Shown in pieces: positions 34,542 to 47,063 of a DNA stretch of 64,000 nucleotides. Position 1 is the stretch's first letter. The number at the start of each line of letters is the position of its first letter. The notes under the pieces are model-generated. The model searched no databases. It was not told the origin of the DNA and saw only the letters and a list, made by a program, of their open reading frames with translations. The stretch comes from Microstegium vimineum (Eukaryota; Streptophyta; Magnoliopsida; Poales; Poaceae): positions 5,979,559 to 6,043,558 of the forward strand of contig CM039122.1 in assembly GCA_022036555.1 (NCBI GenBank), written 5' to 3'. The translations under genes were made by a program, and so were the position numbers.

Positions 34542-35824
34542 GCGAATAAGTCACGGAGCCTGAATAAAAGAAGTCGAAATGAGTTGTAAATGACGTGAAC
34601 TATAAAGTATGGCTTCACCTTCGAACTTTTGTACACATAATCATGGCACTACTTGTCTATAGTGTCTCCAAAGACGTTCATGTTACAGAATAAAAGCTTG
34701 TATGGTGGATGCTACGTTACAGGCTGTCGGTGGTATGTACACCTCGCCTGGTTCCTGACAAAAGCTAGATCCTGCGTTCCTGCCTACTCTAGTTACCAGA
34801 TTCATCAAAATCAGTGGGGAAATAGATGAGAGCAATGTGTGCTGGAGGTAACTTTGTATTTGCTGCTTATCATTGGTACTACCATGTTACAATCGCCATC
34901 GCCATCACCCATCAGTGATCATCTGGCAACGCCATAAGGTTATGGGGATGGGTATAGTATGTCTCGGCATAGTATGTCTCTTCTTAGCTCTCACAGATAT
35001 TTGTTCAGGGCTCTTATGTGTTTCTGTTTATCAGTTCCTTTTGTATTTGCTTCTTGTTTTTGAGTCTCTCTTGACCATTTTAAGGGAAGATAGTATATGG
35101 TGGGGTTCACTTCATCTCTTGAATCTGTGTCTGCTAGTGCTTGCTCCCAAACTGGAGTAAAAGCAAACAGTGAAACAGCAGCCAGATCTTTGGCTCTCCC
35201 CGAGGAGAGACCTACAGTAGTACGGAGTACCTAGAGAGTCAGGCAGCCCATGGGCAGGTATGCAGTGTCCTCTCTGTCTCTGTCTGGGCCACCACCCCTG
35301 CAAGCCGTAGGCTGTCAGTGTAGGCTTGTACGTACTGGCAAACCGTATGTTACAGTACAGTACGAGTACGCTGCAGGAAAAGAATAACGAAGCTTCTTGT
35401 ATCCCCGGCGGCACCAGTCCAAAGGCTGCGTGTCCCTGTCCCTGTCCCTCTCCCGGCCCCAGAGGACCCACCGGCAGCGCAGAATCCAATAAGGCCAGGC
35501 AGCAGCAGGGGCAGGCAGGCAATCAAGGTTGCTTTGATGCGCCCCAAGATGATTTGCCTCGGTTACCGTGCTATGTCTGCTCTACCCGGCCGGCCCGTAG
35601 CCGGTAGTACTCCGATCTGGGCATTGCACACGCAGCTTTTGGAATTTACCCCCCGGGTTCAGTCCTGCTCCTGCATCTGCATGGCATGGTTCCCGGTGCA
35701 ACAGAAGCTTCCTCGAAATCTCTGCATGTATCTGCCTGTCTGCTGCTACGCCTTCTTCCTTCCCATGCACCAATAAAGACGACTACCAGTACTACTACTA
35801 TACTACCGGCCGGACTGGTGTAAC

Positions 35825-35920
35825 GCTGCACTCTTTTCGTCCTTTGTATTTTTTCACTGTACCAAGGAGCAGCTGCACTCTTTTCGTCCTTTGTATTTTT
35901 TTTTCACTGCACCAAGGAGC
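35825..35920. repeat. 47-bp tandem duplication
   Basis: GCTGCACTCTTTTCGTCCTT and the following bases to CCAAGGAGC occur at 35825-35871 and again from 35872, differing in the length of a T run and one base. Confidence 0.88.
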
Positions 35921-35982
35921 GTCGAGGAGGAATGAGGCAAAAGTTAGCCAATTCAGAGAAAGAGAGAAACCTCAACGTTGTT

Positions 35983-36013
<31 letters not shown>

Positions 36014-36430
36014 AATCTCTAATAAGCAGATGTGTAGGAACCAAGCCTAACATACACACTTCGGTCATGGGATGACGCTAATTATGATAGGCGACAGTAA
36101 TTTTATTTGGCCACAAGTGTTAGTAACGTAGCGATTACTTATTAATTTAGGGGCAAATCTTAATATTACTAATTAAAGGCCTCTAACCGAGCTTTCACGT
36201 TAATCCTCACTATATATGTTATAAAATAGAAAAATAAATCCTACAAATTCTGAAAGTAATGCCAAAAGAGCTCGTATAACTTACTAAAATGTCAAATAGA
36301 TACATATTAAATAAACCCACATATACACAATGCAAATAATGATGAAAACACATTTGGAGTAATTGAAAGTTTATGACAACTAAATGGGTATTGTATCATA
36401 AAATGAACTAGACAAGGTAAAGATAATCAA

Positions 36431-36797
36431 CACTAGTAGAGAAACGACCTTTCGTCGATTGCCAAAAACAGCTTTAGTCCCGGTTATTTTTTTTGTTCGG
36501 GGCTAATAGACCTTTAGTCCCAGTTGGTGTTACCAACCGGGGCTAAAGTTCTCTCTACGGTGGGTTCAAAAGAAAAACGTCTCATTCATTGATAGATGTG
36601 TTGCGTAGGTGAGGTAGTTTGCTACGCGCGAGGCAGTGCGTGAGGTCTTGGGTTCGATTCACCGGGGCTTTCAACCCCGGTTCCAGGTTCCACCAACCGG
36701 GACTAAAGGAATGGACCTTTAGTCCTTTAGTCCCGGTTGGAAAACCGGGGCTAAAGGCCCTTTCCAACCGGGACTAGAAGCCATTTCTGTACTAGTG
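36431..36797. mobile_element. CACTA-derived MITE, 367 bp
   Basis: It starts CACTAGTAGAGAAACG and ends CATTTCTGTACTAGTG, the CACTA inverted termini. The 3-bp duplication CAA lies on both sides (36428-36430 and 36798-36800). Inside are many TTTAGTCCCGGTT / AACCGGGACTAAA sub-repeats in both orientations, typical of grass CACTA MITEs. A stretch near 36650 (GGGTTCGATTC) resembles a tRNA B box. Confidence 0.92.
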
Positions 36798-38392
36798 CAA
36801 TTTTGATTAGCTGTAGGTATTAAATTTATCCATGAAACTTTTAATGCTTAAGTAATATAAGGTTCTATGCCATGCTTGAGCAAGGGTTAATGGCCTAGTT
36901 ACTAAATAATTTCAAGCACAATCACCTGTTAGACATAAAGAACCCTTGATTTCCCTAACTCACAAAGCTACACCTCTAAGCGCCATTTAATATGTTGTGT
37001 AAATCTTTGTATTTTCTCAAAAAAATGTATAACACATCTGTCATCGAGGCTCAAGTACATTTTAGCTTAGATTTAGATGTTGTTTCTTCTTCTTTCGTTT
37101 TCTCTATTAGTTAGTTTGAGCAAGGGTTTCTATGCAGATGCATGTCATGCATGATGGTTGAACGATTGCAGTTTTAAGCACAAGGATATGACCGAATGGG
37201 TACTGGTGATATAGCAACATGACTATGTCACATGAAGTGGACATGGAACAATTCATTACTTTCTCTTATTGGGTAAAGATGAGCAAAAGATGGGGATACC
37301 CTATGTCTCATTCAAGCAATGCGATGCTAGTATTGGTGCCTGATGCCTCCCTCGTGGTGTTCGTTGAACCTGTTTTTTATATGTGGCTCTCATATGTCTG
37401 CCGATCAATTTTCCATGCCATTGTCGATCTTATTCTTCCTTTTCTACCTTTTCCTTTTGTCACATATATATTTTTTGTTATGTTATATACGCAAGAGCAA
37501 TAAGAAGAAGCGTTAAGCTTATGTAATCCTTCATTGTCATCGGCTTCTTGTAGAAAGGAAGTATGTTCCACGTTTTCTGAAATGAATTAGCTAACTCTGT
37601 CATGATTTTAGGTTTGGTGTATATCATATTGTTATCACATAATATATAGTTGATATTATTTGTTCATCTCATTTAACTTATTTATGTGCATTCCTCTATG
37701 TTCTCAAACTGGTATGTAAATTAAAAAGTATTCCTAACTTTAATAAGTAAAAAGTGAGTATTACAGTGATCGAAGCTTAAAAAATGGTCATGCATGAACA
37801 TTCAACATAACTGTGCATGACTCCATGGAAAACAAAATGTAAGGGCCAACACCCAGCAAGGTTTTGCCCTCAAAAGGACACCCAACAAGGTGACATAAAT
37901 ACGGATGGTGCCCGTGCTTTAGCTCAACCCTCCTTTTGTAATTGTTCCTTAAGCTTAATTAATACTGTCAATATAAATTCCAGTAGCCCCCCCCCCCCCC
38001 CCCCCCCTCTCTGTTCTCATAAAAGATAGGGGCTCAACCCTCCTTTTGTATATTTTAGTATATACTATAGTTTCATATAGCTTTGCTTCTTTTGAAGATG
38101 GATGGCAGTGGCCTACGTATGTTCTTTGTAGTGTATCTCAGGATGGAGGTTTAATTTCTCTGTGTACATATATTTGTAACCCAGATCTGGATCGGATATC
38201 TTAATTAATTTCTCTTTGTTCAAGAATTTTTTCCCTTTAATTTTATGTTTATTTTGCTAGATTTTTCTGATATATCACCTTGACGTTCTCAAGACATAAA
38301 AACATCGATCATGTGGTTATTAATTAAAATCCTTCTCAAGATCCAAGCGAAGTTATCAGCAAAATTATTAGAAGTTTCCCAAAGGAGCTGAG

Positions 38393-38433
<41 letters not shown>

Positions 38434-38962
38434 TGCACTATTTAGCAGTTAGGGTGTTGAATTGTATTCCACACTACGGCAGCTGGAGGCATCAATGCGT
38501 TTATATTCCGGCGAGCACTAAAGTAATAAAAATGCAGTGAAGGTATGGTATATTTTACTGCCAATTATTGTAGGCACTAAATGATATTCGGTGCGGATCT
38601 GACGATTTGCATGCATGCTGGCCGGGATTTTGATTATCCATCGGTCACATACATGTCCAATTTAATTACTTTGAGGAATAGGTAGTAAAAGTCGGGTTGA
38701 TGTTCTTGAGTGCCATTAAATAATTCATGGATTAATTACCCCATGCAACGTTTGCTAAAAAGGATGTGTATTTTTTTTGGAATTAAAAAATTGTAGTTTG
38801 CGGGTACGTAATACAATATTTTTTATTATTCATCATGTGCTGCTTGTTGTTGATAATTTAAAAGATAAAAAAATTGCATGTCAGTACTATATTACTGTTG
38901 TGCATGTCAGTATAGACCACCAAAGTTTAATTATTGTAATTAAATATTCTGTGTTGGTTGCC
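36798..38962. other. AT-rich intergenic DNA with simple repeats
   Basis: No gene is supported. A poly-C run of about 20 nt lies at 37988-38007 and a (TA)n run at about 38396-38431. The open frame at 37219-37503 has no recognisable domain. Confidence 0.45.
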
Positions 38963-39345
38963 GGTAGGTGAGTAAGTTTCGGATAATAACATGCATGCTA
39001 CTTTTATTATCAGACGGTTCATGACGGAGTAAAAATTGTGGATAGGGCATCAAAAAATTATTACTCTAATTAACTATTTATCCTGGGCTGCGGGTATGTG
39101 AGTAATTTCAGGGATAATTGCATGCATGTAAGTTTTATTATTAGACCGTGCATATGAGTAAAAATTTAATGTAAACGGAAAAAATTATATATATTACTCC
39201 AATTGACTATTGAGCGTGGCTTTATTGAAGGTGCGTAATTTTAGAGATTAGTGCATGCATGTGAGTTCTATTATCAGGCCGTACATATGAGTAAAAAATT
39301 AATGTAAAAGGAAAAAATATTTTCGAATGATGATATTTTTTGTTA
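38963..39345. repeat. Three diverged tandem copies of a 130-137-bp unit with CATGCATG cores
   Basis: Units start at about 38963, 39093 and 39230. Each has the same order of words: GGT(A/G)..GTGAGTAA/GCGTAATTT, a GCATGCATG-type palindrome, TTTTATTATYAGRCCGT, a CATATGAGTAAAAAWTTAATG-like block, and ATTACTC(T/C)AATTRACTAT. Two further related blocks, at about 39368-39437 and 39510-39577, share AATAATTC..CG, GTAAARTTG and GAGACAT(C/T)YGGTAT. There is no coding potential. Confidence 0.65.
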
Positions 39346-39577
39346 GTACTATTATTATTTGGAAGAATAAATAATTCTATACGAGCCCTTACGTAGTAAA
39401 ATTGATTATGTTAATTAGCGAGACATCTGGTATTAGGATGAGATATTTTTATCACTACCATTATCATTTACTTCGATAAATAATTCATGTTATCATTTAT
39501 TTCCATATAAATAATTCACGACATGCCTTTGCGCGGTAAAGTTGGCTGCCTTATTTTTACTGAGACATTCGGTATAT

Positions 39578-40300
39578 TAAATAAATTATTTTTGAGTAAA
39601 TAAATTATGCTTGCTGCAATTAACGTGGACACTCTCATACAAGTAAATATATTATTCTTGGGTAAAATTATTACTGATAACCACATTACAACCACATTAC
39701 AGTAAAATAAAGCATTTGAACCACACAAAAGTCAATCAAAATTCCTCACGCAAGGATCCACGACTACGCCTGCATGATCCAATCGTGTGCCAATCATGGG
39801 CAGGAACACACATGTGACTCAATAATAATTCAAAAGACAAAACATAGCGAAAAGAAGCTGAAATTCGTAAGCCAAAGATTTGTAGTATCGATTCAAACCA
39901 AATTCATTAAAATACCTTTTAGATTCATACACATTTGAACAGTATATATGGGATCGGGTCCCTAGAAATTAAAAAAATATACAAAATTAGTCTGACGCAT
40001 GATCCAAACCCCGACATCCAGCAGAATGGCTGCACCTTCTTGGAACAAACACAAAAAAAATTAATAAATCAATCCCATGGTGGTGCTGCCCGTGCCTAAG
40101 ACGCTCCTCCACCTGCCTTGCCTTGATCTTCCTTCCCACACACGAACACGAACATCCTTGCCTTGATCTTCCTTCCCACACAAGAACACGAACAAAACCT
40201 TATATGCTCTGCAACTACCCCCACGCCCACGTGACGCCTGCAATTCCAATATGTTCCCTGCCAAGTCAGTCAATCAAAGAGTACAGAGGCGTACGCGGCC
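39578..40300. other. Intergenic DNA
   Basis: AT-rich, then GC-richer after 40080. It holds the 40-bp duplication at 40116-40195. I see no gene before 40301. Confidence 0.4.
40116..40195. repeat. 40-bp tandem duplication
   Basis: CCTTGATCTTCCTTCCCACA plus the following ACACGAAC stretch recurs with a 40-bp period (40116-40155 and 40156-40195), with two mismatches. Confidence 0.85.
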
Positions 40301-40420
40301 ATGGCGCGGCGCCAGCTGGGCGCCATCCTACGGGAGGCCCGGTCCTGGCACGCGCTACAGCGAGGGATGCACCATGCCACCATCGATGATGCACTGGATC
40401 CGCACAGGTCGCTCCTTGCC
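40301..40420 (+). other. Isolated exon-like ORF, 40 codons, followed by a strong splice donor
   Basis: An ATG at 40301 in a good context (GCGGCCATGGCG) opens MARRQLGAILREARSW and continues to LDPHRSLLA, where GCC|GTGAGTTT is a good donor. The composition suits a GC-rich grass first exon with an amphipathic, Arg-rich organelle-type N terminus. I do not recognise the product and cannot find a following exon, so this may be a captured or orphaned first exon, or chance. Confidence 0.3.
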
Positions 40421-41404
40421 GTGAGTTTGCACCGAGGATGACAAGCTCCCAGGACGGCTAACTCATGACGGCGGCGGCGAGGAGGACAAGCTCCTAGGAC
40501 GCGAGATGAACCTAGGACGACAGCGGCGGGGAAGACCTGGAGGCTGGAGCAAGCGATTGCGCAGAACACTAGTAAAGCAATTGATCGAACACGTCATAGG
40601 CAGCCAGGTCAAATAAAAAAATCAAATAGAAAAACACTAACCAGCCATCACACGGTGTGGCCAAAGGCACCAAATCGCATCTGTCCACCAGTCATGATGT
40701 GCGCAGAGCTACCGTGTCGTGCATACGCCACCAGTCGTAGCTACTCCAGGGCGGTCTTGCCACGGACATATACCATATCTGCCAAGCCACCTCGGTCTCC
40801 CAAGGTGATCTGCTCTAAATGAGTTGAGCATGACGAAGGGCATCAGAGTGGTGAGCGAAGCCAAATGAGGTCTGCAAAGAGAGACGAGGCGAGTACTAAC
40901 CCAGAGCAACGCCCCTACTTTCCCGAGAGCGCTTGCCTGGCCGTGTCGATCCGCCTCCTCAGGATGCCACCGACGCGAATGGTGGAGCCATGGAGGAGAG
41001 ACGCTGGCGTTGGCCTTGATACTCCTGCCGCCGCCATGGGAGGGGCGCCACCGGCCACCGCCACCGTCACCATGGGTGGAGCACCATGTGTGTCGAGGAG
41101 GAAAGAGAATAAATGAGAATAAATAGAAAGTTTTTATATATGAAGTTTGACCATTATGTTGTGTCGTAATTAAGTAGGGCCCAGACTGATTGGCGTGAAA
41201 TACGTTTGCGAGATTGATTATTACTGCCTTGAGCCAGTCTGTGAAAGAAAGACATGTAGTATTTTTATTCTGCATTGAATATGTAGTAATATAAAGGAGA
41301 GGTACTAGTAATCATTGGTTAGTCACCGGAGGTGGGCGGCGCTCTGCCGGAGCCTTAAATATTATTCAACACTCAGGCTGTACAATAAGGCTGTACAATA
41401 GTAG

Positions 41405-41442
<38 letters not shown>

Positions 41443-43211
41443 CGAATTTGAGAATATATAGTCATGATAAAATATGTGCACAATGTTCAAATTTGGGATC
41501 TAACTACACATTCTTGATCACAGGACCCTACACTGTATATTATTTTTTGCGACTGTGCCTAAGCAGTAAGCACATTTTCAACACTATATATATATATATA
41601 TATATATGTTCGAGGTACCTCAATTTCTATCTCTTAATCTCGTTCAGCCTGTTGGTTTCCTGAAATGAATTCAAAATACACATAGCTCAATATGATGTGC
41701 AGTTCCAATAAAGTTCTCTTGAAAAGTAACTCATTCGAAATACGCATCTTGCTTGCTTGCAGGACGAGTACACACTCTCTCACTCTAGTTTTTTCCCTCT
41801 CTTTTTTTCTCCCTTTCTTCTGTCTTTTCCTCTTTAAATGCTGTAGAACCATCATATCTATTATATAGGCCCACCTTATAGGCCGCTCTAGTGCAAAATT
41901 AATTGTTTTTCTCTAGTTTTCATGCATGTACCGTGTGTACTAATTGTTTTATCGGCATGATATCCGGTGTTTGTACCCGTCTTTCAAACAAGATACAATA
42001 TATATTTCCCTTGATTCCATATATAACCACACAAATAGTATTAATAAAATATGTTACACATTAATTGTTTTTGCCTTTTTTTTTACTTTTTTTAATCATA
42101 TACAACTTGGACACACACAACACACACACTCCACACTCACACCACACGCATGTGCGTACACACGCAAAGAAAAGATTGGGAGACTCCATAGCGCCTTCAG
42201 TGCGCAGGAAACACGCGCGCACTACGTGTCATATGATTAGTTCTAGTTAATTATAACAAGACATCTTCTTGTACTAGCTCTTGTATCGTCATATTGACCA
42301 GAAGAACACTTATTTGTTTTGCAAATAAAGATGGGGATGGACAGACATAGGTTTGTGCTATGTTTGAAGACTACAATTATAACCAGATAGATTTGTTGGC
42401 AGCATGCATGAGGGCTCATCTGCATGAACAAAGGGTACTGCTTGATTAGTTAGTTGCAAGAGATGCCATGAATTTGATATGGTAGTATATTAGATCACCA
42501 CTACTTTAATTTGTACAGATGGACTCATAAATTAAAGAAGACTAGAAGAGGGCACTGCGATACATGTTATTACATTTATGATGAAGGCAGGCGTTGAGAT
42601 GCCCTAGATATTTGTACAAGGACAACTGTTTAATTTATCTAACTCAATGCATATAATGCTGAGCTAGGACCAGGATCCTTAATACATGTCAAGATTATTA
42701 TATAGTTGTGAGAATGTCATTTATCATGGAAAGTCACATGGAAAACATTGTACAGATAACCCAAAAAGAATTAGGGTAATCATCAGTACAATACAAATGA
42801 GGTATCAGATAGTTCCATTAACATATTCCTCAGCTGGATACAAATATCATGCCTCTCAGAGATCAATGAAAGCTTGTTTCCTCAGCAAGCAAAATTACCA
42901 ATTAAGTTACACATGCATTTACACCCATCAACAACACGTACAGTTACATGGAACATATAGGTACATCTCTTCAAAATAGATAATCTTGGAGCATCATCCA
43001 ACAAGTGATGCACCACAGTAAGATCATCCTGATCAATTAATGACACATATGCTATATGTATCGTCTCCGCCATTTATATCTTCTCCAGCTAGCTTTACTT
43101 ATTTTTTAGCCATTGCACCGGCCGGTTAATAGTAATAATCGCCTGCTTTAATTTTAATTTCACTGCAAGTTAATTGAGCACTGGATCGGATGGTTAATCA
43201 TCAGTGAGCTG
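40421..43211. other. Intergenic DNA with simple repeats
   Basis: No gene is supported. (TA)n runs lie at about 41409-41440 and 41586-41607. The long minus-strand frame at 40709-41275 looks spurious (see rejected items). From 42240 to 43211 lies probable 3' flank of the MYB-CC gene. Confidence 0.4.
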
Positions 43212-45393
43212 TCACCCGTAGGACATGTTCCTCGTCTGGCCTCCGCCGCCCATCACCGACGGGCTGCCGCCCATGTGCGGCCGCCGCGGCGACGGCCTCT
43301 CGAGCTTGACGTCAAAGCCGCCCTTGCTCCCCGTGGAGTCGCCGGACATCATGGGCTTGGCGTCGCCGTACACGTCGGCGATGGAGTCCATGACGTCGAT
43401 GCCGGCGGCGTCCATCATCGTCGGCGCCATCTGGAGATGATCGACGATGCCCTTGCCGTCGTCGTCGTCGTCGTCGCCCCACATCATCGGGCTCTTGCTG
43501 TCGGCGTAAGGGCTGATGGGCCTTCTCTTGGCCAGCGACCCAATGTCGCAGCTGGCGAAGAAGGCCTCCATAGGCCGCTCCATCTGCTGCTGCAGGTCCA
43601 GGCCGCCGCCGCCGCCGCCGCCGTACATGTGCAGGTCTTGCAGAGAAGGAAAGCCCATGGACGGGCCCATGTCCTTGAGGGAGCAGACGTCCAGCATCGC
43701 CTGGTGGTTACCTAGTAGGGATTTGTACCCTGCCGCCGGGCACGCAGCGACGTCGCCGGAGGCGATGGTCTGGTAGGCTTTCTCCAGGATGGACTGCATG
43801 TACTTCCCCTGGGCTTCGATCCTCATCTGGAGGTGCCTTTGCACCTGCATGATGTGTGTGTCCATCAGTTCATGATGCACAACTTTTGGTCAGCACAAAA
43901 CATGCATGTGAAGGACATTACCGAGAGGTATGGTATAGCTAGTAAGTAGTGGCGGTAAGCTTCCTAAGAATGTTCATGATGGATGTGTGTAAAGTTAATG
44001 CATGCATATATGGTCATGAGTAACATGGTAAGGGCACAAAAAGTGGAGTTGAGTAAACTTCCTCGTATACATCAAAAAGAAGATCTCAAGCTTCCTGAGA
44101 ATTTCATGCATGTGCTTTATTAGTTAGTTTGCATGCAGTCTGGATTACATGCATACCTCTAGTTGCTCATGTAGCCTTCTCTGAACTTCCATTTGCATCC
44201 TGATAGCCTCATTCATGTGCACGTTGCGGCTGAAATCATGCAAAGATCCGCAGAAAGGAGCCGTCATGAGCAAGAGATCGATAAATAAAAGCATAAATTT
44301 TGTTTCTAGAGATGAAAAAAAAGGAATTAATTGGGTTGATGGAGTGCGCATAAAGTAAATTCTTCATGTAGCTAGTTATACTAGCTATACTATGAGATGA
44401 GATGAACTTACTCGTTCATGCTTCTTCCCATCATGCCTGAAGAAGAGGCAGCGTTCCGTTGCATCTCCATTGCTGCTGCGGCGGCGTTAATATAATTTGA
44501 AGAGAGTAATTAACGTTAACCGTACGGTAGGCAGTGATGAACGAACACATAGCTAGGCTATATATATGAATGTATACATGCATATTTACAGATATTCAAG
44601 CATATACGAGTGGTAGCTAGGATGCATCAGGTTGAAGGGCATATGCAGGTTACCGGGCCAGTTATTATTAGTAATATATATGTACTTGATTCTTCACAAT
44701 TGAATCGCGAATCTTTGTGTATATATATAGTAAAACTGTGCAGCAGAGGAAAATTTGATGTCTTTTGGCCGGTGATGAAGCTGCTAGCTAAGCCTCCCTT
44801 ACCATCCTTAACTGAGTGCTCGTTGAACTCCTTGTGCGGCTGCTTCCCTAACCTGAATTTCTGCTCACCACAATCAAAAAGATCAAACAAACAATCAAAC
44901 CAATTAGGTTATATATATGTATGTATCAGAAGTAGAAATATATATATACAGGAAGAGGAAGGAAGTAGCAGCTGGCTGATGCAGATGAGGAAACCTAACC
45001 CTAACTACCTGAAGATGGCTCTTGAGGTGGTAGAGTGTAAGCCCCTTCACTCCCATGACCCTCATGATGGTCTTTGGAGTCGCCTCTGCGTGAGAGACAA
45101 GAAACAAATCAGAACCAAAACTATCGACGAACAAAGCAAAGCCAAATTGAAGGAGGAGGACAGGCCGGACGACTGGAGCTCCACGTACTGTCTGGGCCAC
45201 CGAGCTGCGTGACGGCGTCGACGAAGCGCTCATGGAGCTCGACGGTCCAGCGGAGGCGGGGCTTGGGGTCGGTGGTGAGGACGAGGCCCGACCCCGAGTC
45301 GCCCTGCACGCACATCGTCTGCTGCCTATCATTTGAGCTCACGGCAGCAGCAGCAGCGGCGCCACTGCTAGTGGCCTTCTTGGAAGGGAACAT
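43212..45393 (-). CDS. MYB-CC (G2-like/GARP) transcription factor, MYR1/IPN2-like
   Basis: A nuclear DNA-binding protein of the MYB coiled-coil class, which includes phosphate-starvation regulators (PHR1), APL and IPN2/MYR factors. Exons on the minus strand: 45393-45189, 45085-45009, 44860-44803, 44475-44412, 44229-44157, 43844-43212; the sum is 1110 nt, 369 residues, all in frame. The start MFPSKKATSSG is chosen because the single-repeat MYB follows (PKPRLRWTVELHERFVDAV, then MGVKGLTLYHLKSHLQ with the SHLQKFR-type end). The CC domain (NEAIRMQMEVQRRLHEQLE, HLQMRIEAQGKYMQ) gives dimerisation. The C-terminal part is low-complexity with runs of Gly (about 7) and Asp (6-7), coded by GCC/GTC-type trinucleotides on the plus strand. 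Subgroup choice rests on residue patterns recalled from the family and is not certain. The gene has a long CT/GA-rich leader upstream. Confidence 0.93.
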
Positions 45394-45900
45394 TCTATCT
45401 ATTCTCCTGCCTCTTCCACACGCACCTGCGTGCACCTCCTCTCTCTCTCTCTCCTTCTCTCTCTAGAGAGATCTCCCGATGGAATTAATTCTCTCTCCTC
45501 TCTCAGCAACAGCAAGGCCGGGTGTGGTGTGTGTACTGATCTGGTAGGTGTGGGATTGGGGATGAGAGATTCAAGAACAAGGAATAGGGTTCGCGGGGCG
45601 CGGAGAACGAGGACCAGGCCTTGCCCTTGTGGTGGTGGTGGTGCTGCTGCTAGCTGCTGCCTCGATTGCTAGCTAGCTTCTTCTTGTGTTGTGCTGAGGA
45701 GGGCCGGGCTGGGGGTACGGTGCGGTTCCTTTCTTTCTCCAGCTTTCTTTCTCTCTCTCTTTGCCCTGGGGTCGCGTCGCGCGCTTTAGTTTCCTCTCGC
45801 TCCATCTTTTCTCTCTCCTCCCCGTCTCTCTCTTTCTTTCCCTTCTTTCTTTCCATTTTGCTTTCTCTCTCTGGGAGTCTTCTCCTACACAAAGCCCAGG
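45394..45900 (-). promoter_or_regulatory. GA/CT-rich leader of the MYB-CC gene
   Basis: On the minus strand, runs of GAGAGA lie at about 45437-45480 and 45730-45875. Such purine runs are common in 5' UTRs and promoters of plant regulators and can be bound by BPC/GAGA-binding factors. The exact transcript start is not visible. Confidence 0.4.
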
Positions 45901-46783
45901 GTGTGTGTGATATATTCTATCCAGCTGCGTGCCCCGGCCGGGCCGGACCGGAGGAAAACAAAGCCACCCGCCGCCGTACCCAACTCCCCTCGATCTCTTG
46001 CTACTAGTAGCTCCTTTAATTCAATTCTCCACACAAAAGATGCATGAGAGGCGCCCAAGTTCTTTTCCAAGTGTGTTATTACTAATACCCTTAGCATTAC
46101 ACATAGTAATCATATGTAGGCTTGTTAATTTCTGCTTATTAATTATATCGAGACTTGCTTATAATCTACATACTCTAGGGTTCTCTTGATTCTAGATTTT
46201 GCTAGTTTAAAGTTCTAAAGCGGTGGCCAAGAGAAGGAGAAATGGTCGAAATTTTTGGTGTGATTCTTGTTTTTTTCACTGAGAATCCTATTATAAGTAG
46301 AAATAAACAAGACTATAGTAGAGTCTATTTGGAGATAGATCAATCTGACATATAGAACCATTAGATCGATCTGATATGAACAACGCTAATAACATAGTTA
46401 CTACGAAAATGTGCGGGCTAAAGAGGAGTGACCATTTGATATTTATCATGGAGGGAAAAGAGCTGATCGAGAGCGCAGGCCAAGCATAATAAACTACCAA
46501 ATGAATTGAATGGAGCCTAGAAGGAAGTATTTATTTTCTATACATTAGTTTATTAACAAGTTGGAATTTTCCTTATACCCTTCCTAATTAATGTATGAGA
46601 CACATATAGTGAATGGGGAACTTACTTCTGAATGTGATTAATATATTAGGGATGCGATAGTTACACTACTTTGAACTAAGGGGCATGTAATAATGTTTAA
46701 TATTCACACCATATGATGTTGTTAGGGTACACAATTGATGTCACCCAAGTAAACAAGAGATTAAGCGTGTTTCTTTCCTTCTA
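45901..46783. other. AT-rich flank of the MYB-CC gene
   Basis: Probably distal promoter. I see no gene or clear element. Confidence 0.4.
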
Positions 46784-47063
46784 GAGCATCTCCAAGAGAT
46801 TAGCTAAAAAGACTAGCTAAATTTACTGATTTTGTCACTCTCTAAAATAGATAACATTATTAGAGTACTCCAACAGACTCTGTAAAACTGAAAGATAGAT
46901 AACTAGTGAGGTAGGTTATCCAAAAGTAGAGAGCAAATAAGGTGGGATGGAGAAATTCTAAATTTAGAGAGTCATTTACAGAGTCTATTGGTGACTTTTT
47001 TTCTTTTAATAATAGCAAAATTTAACTTTAGAAAATGATTTGGCTAGTCTCTTGGAGATGCTC
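46784..47063. mobile_element. MITE with GAGCATCTCCAAGAG termini, 280 bp
   Basis: The left end GAGCATCTCCAAGAGATTAG is mirrored by the right end CTAGTCTCTTGGAGATGCTC with a single mismatch, and the match continues for a few more bases. This terminus is common among grass MITEs. No unambiguous target duplication is seen, because a second element abuts the right end. Confidence 0.8.

Larger units (their letters stand above)
34382..36430. other. Dehydrogenase 3' UTR and intergenic DNA
   Basis: AATAAA at 34536-34541 is a plausible poly(A) signal for the dehydrogenase. From 34700 to 35800 the sequence is mixed and partly GC-rich, but the open frames are short and show no domain. A 47-bp tandem duplication is listed at 35825-35920. 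From 36000 on it is AT-rich. Confidence 0.45.

Noticed and set aside
36640..36700. A possible tRNA gene (GGTTCGATTC)
   Set aside because: No cloverleaf with acceptor stem and A box can be drawn, and the stretch is inside a CACTA MITE.
40709..41275. A 188-codon minus-strand frame as a gene
   Set aside because: The sequence is low-complexity and His/Gly/Arg-rich in the middle, with no domain or homologous feel. It is likely a chance frame in GC-rich DNA.
44610..45212. A 200-codon plus-strand frame opposite the MYB-CC gene
   Set aside because: It is antisense to introns and exons of a well-supported gene and has no domain.
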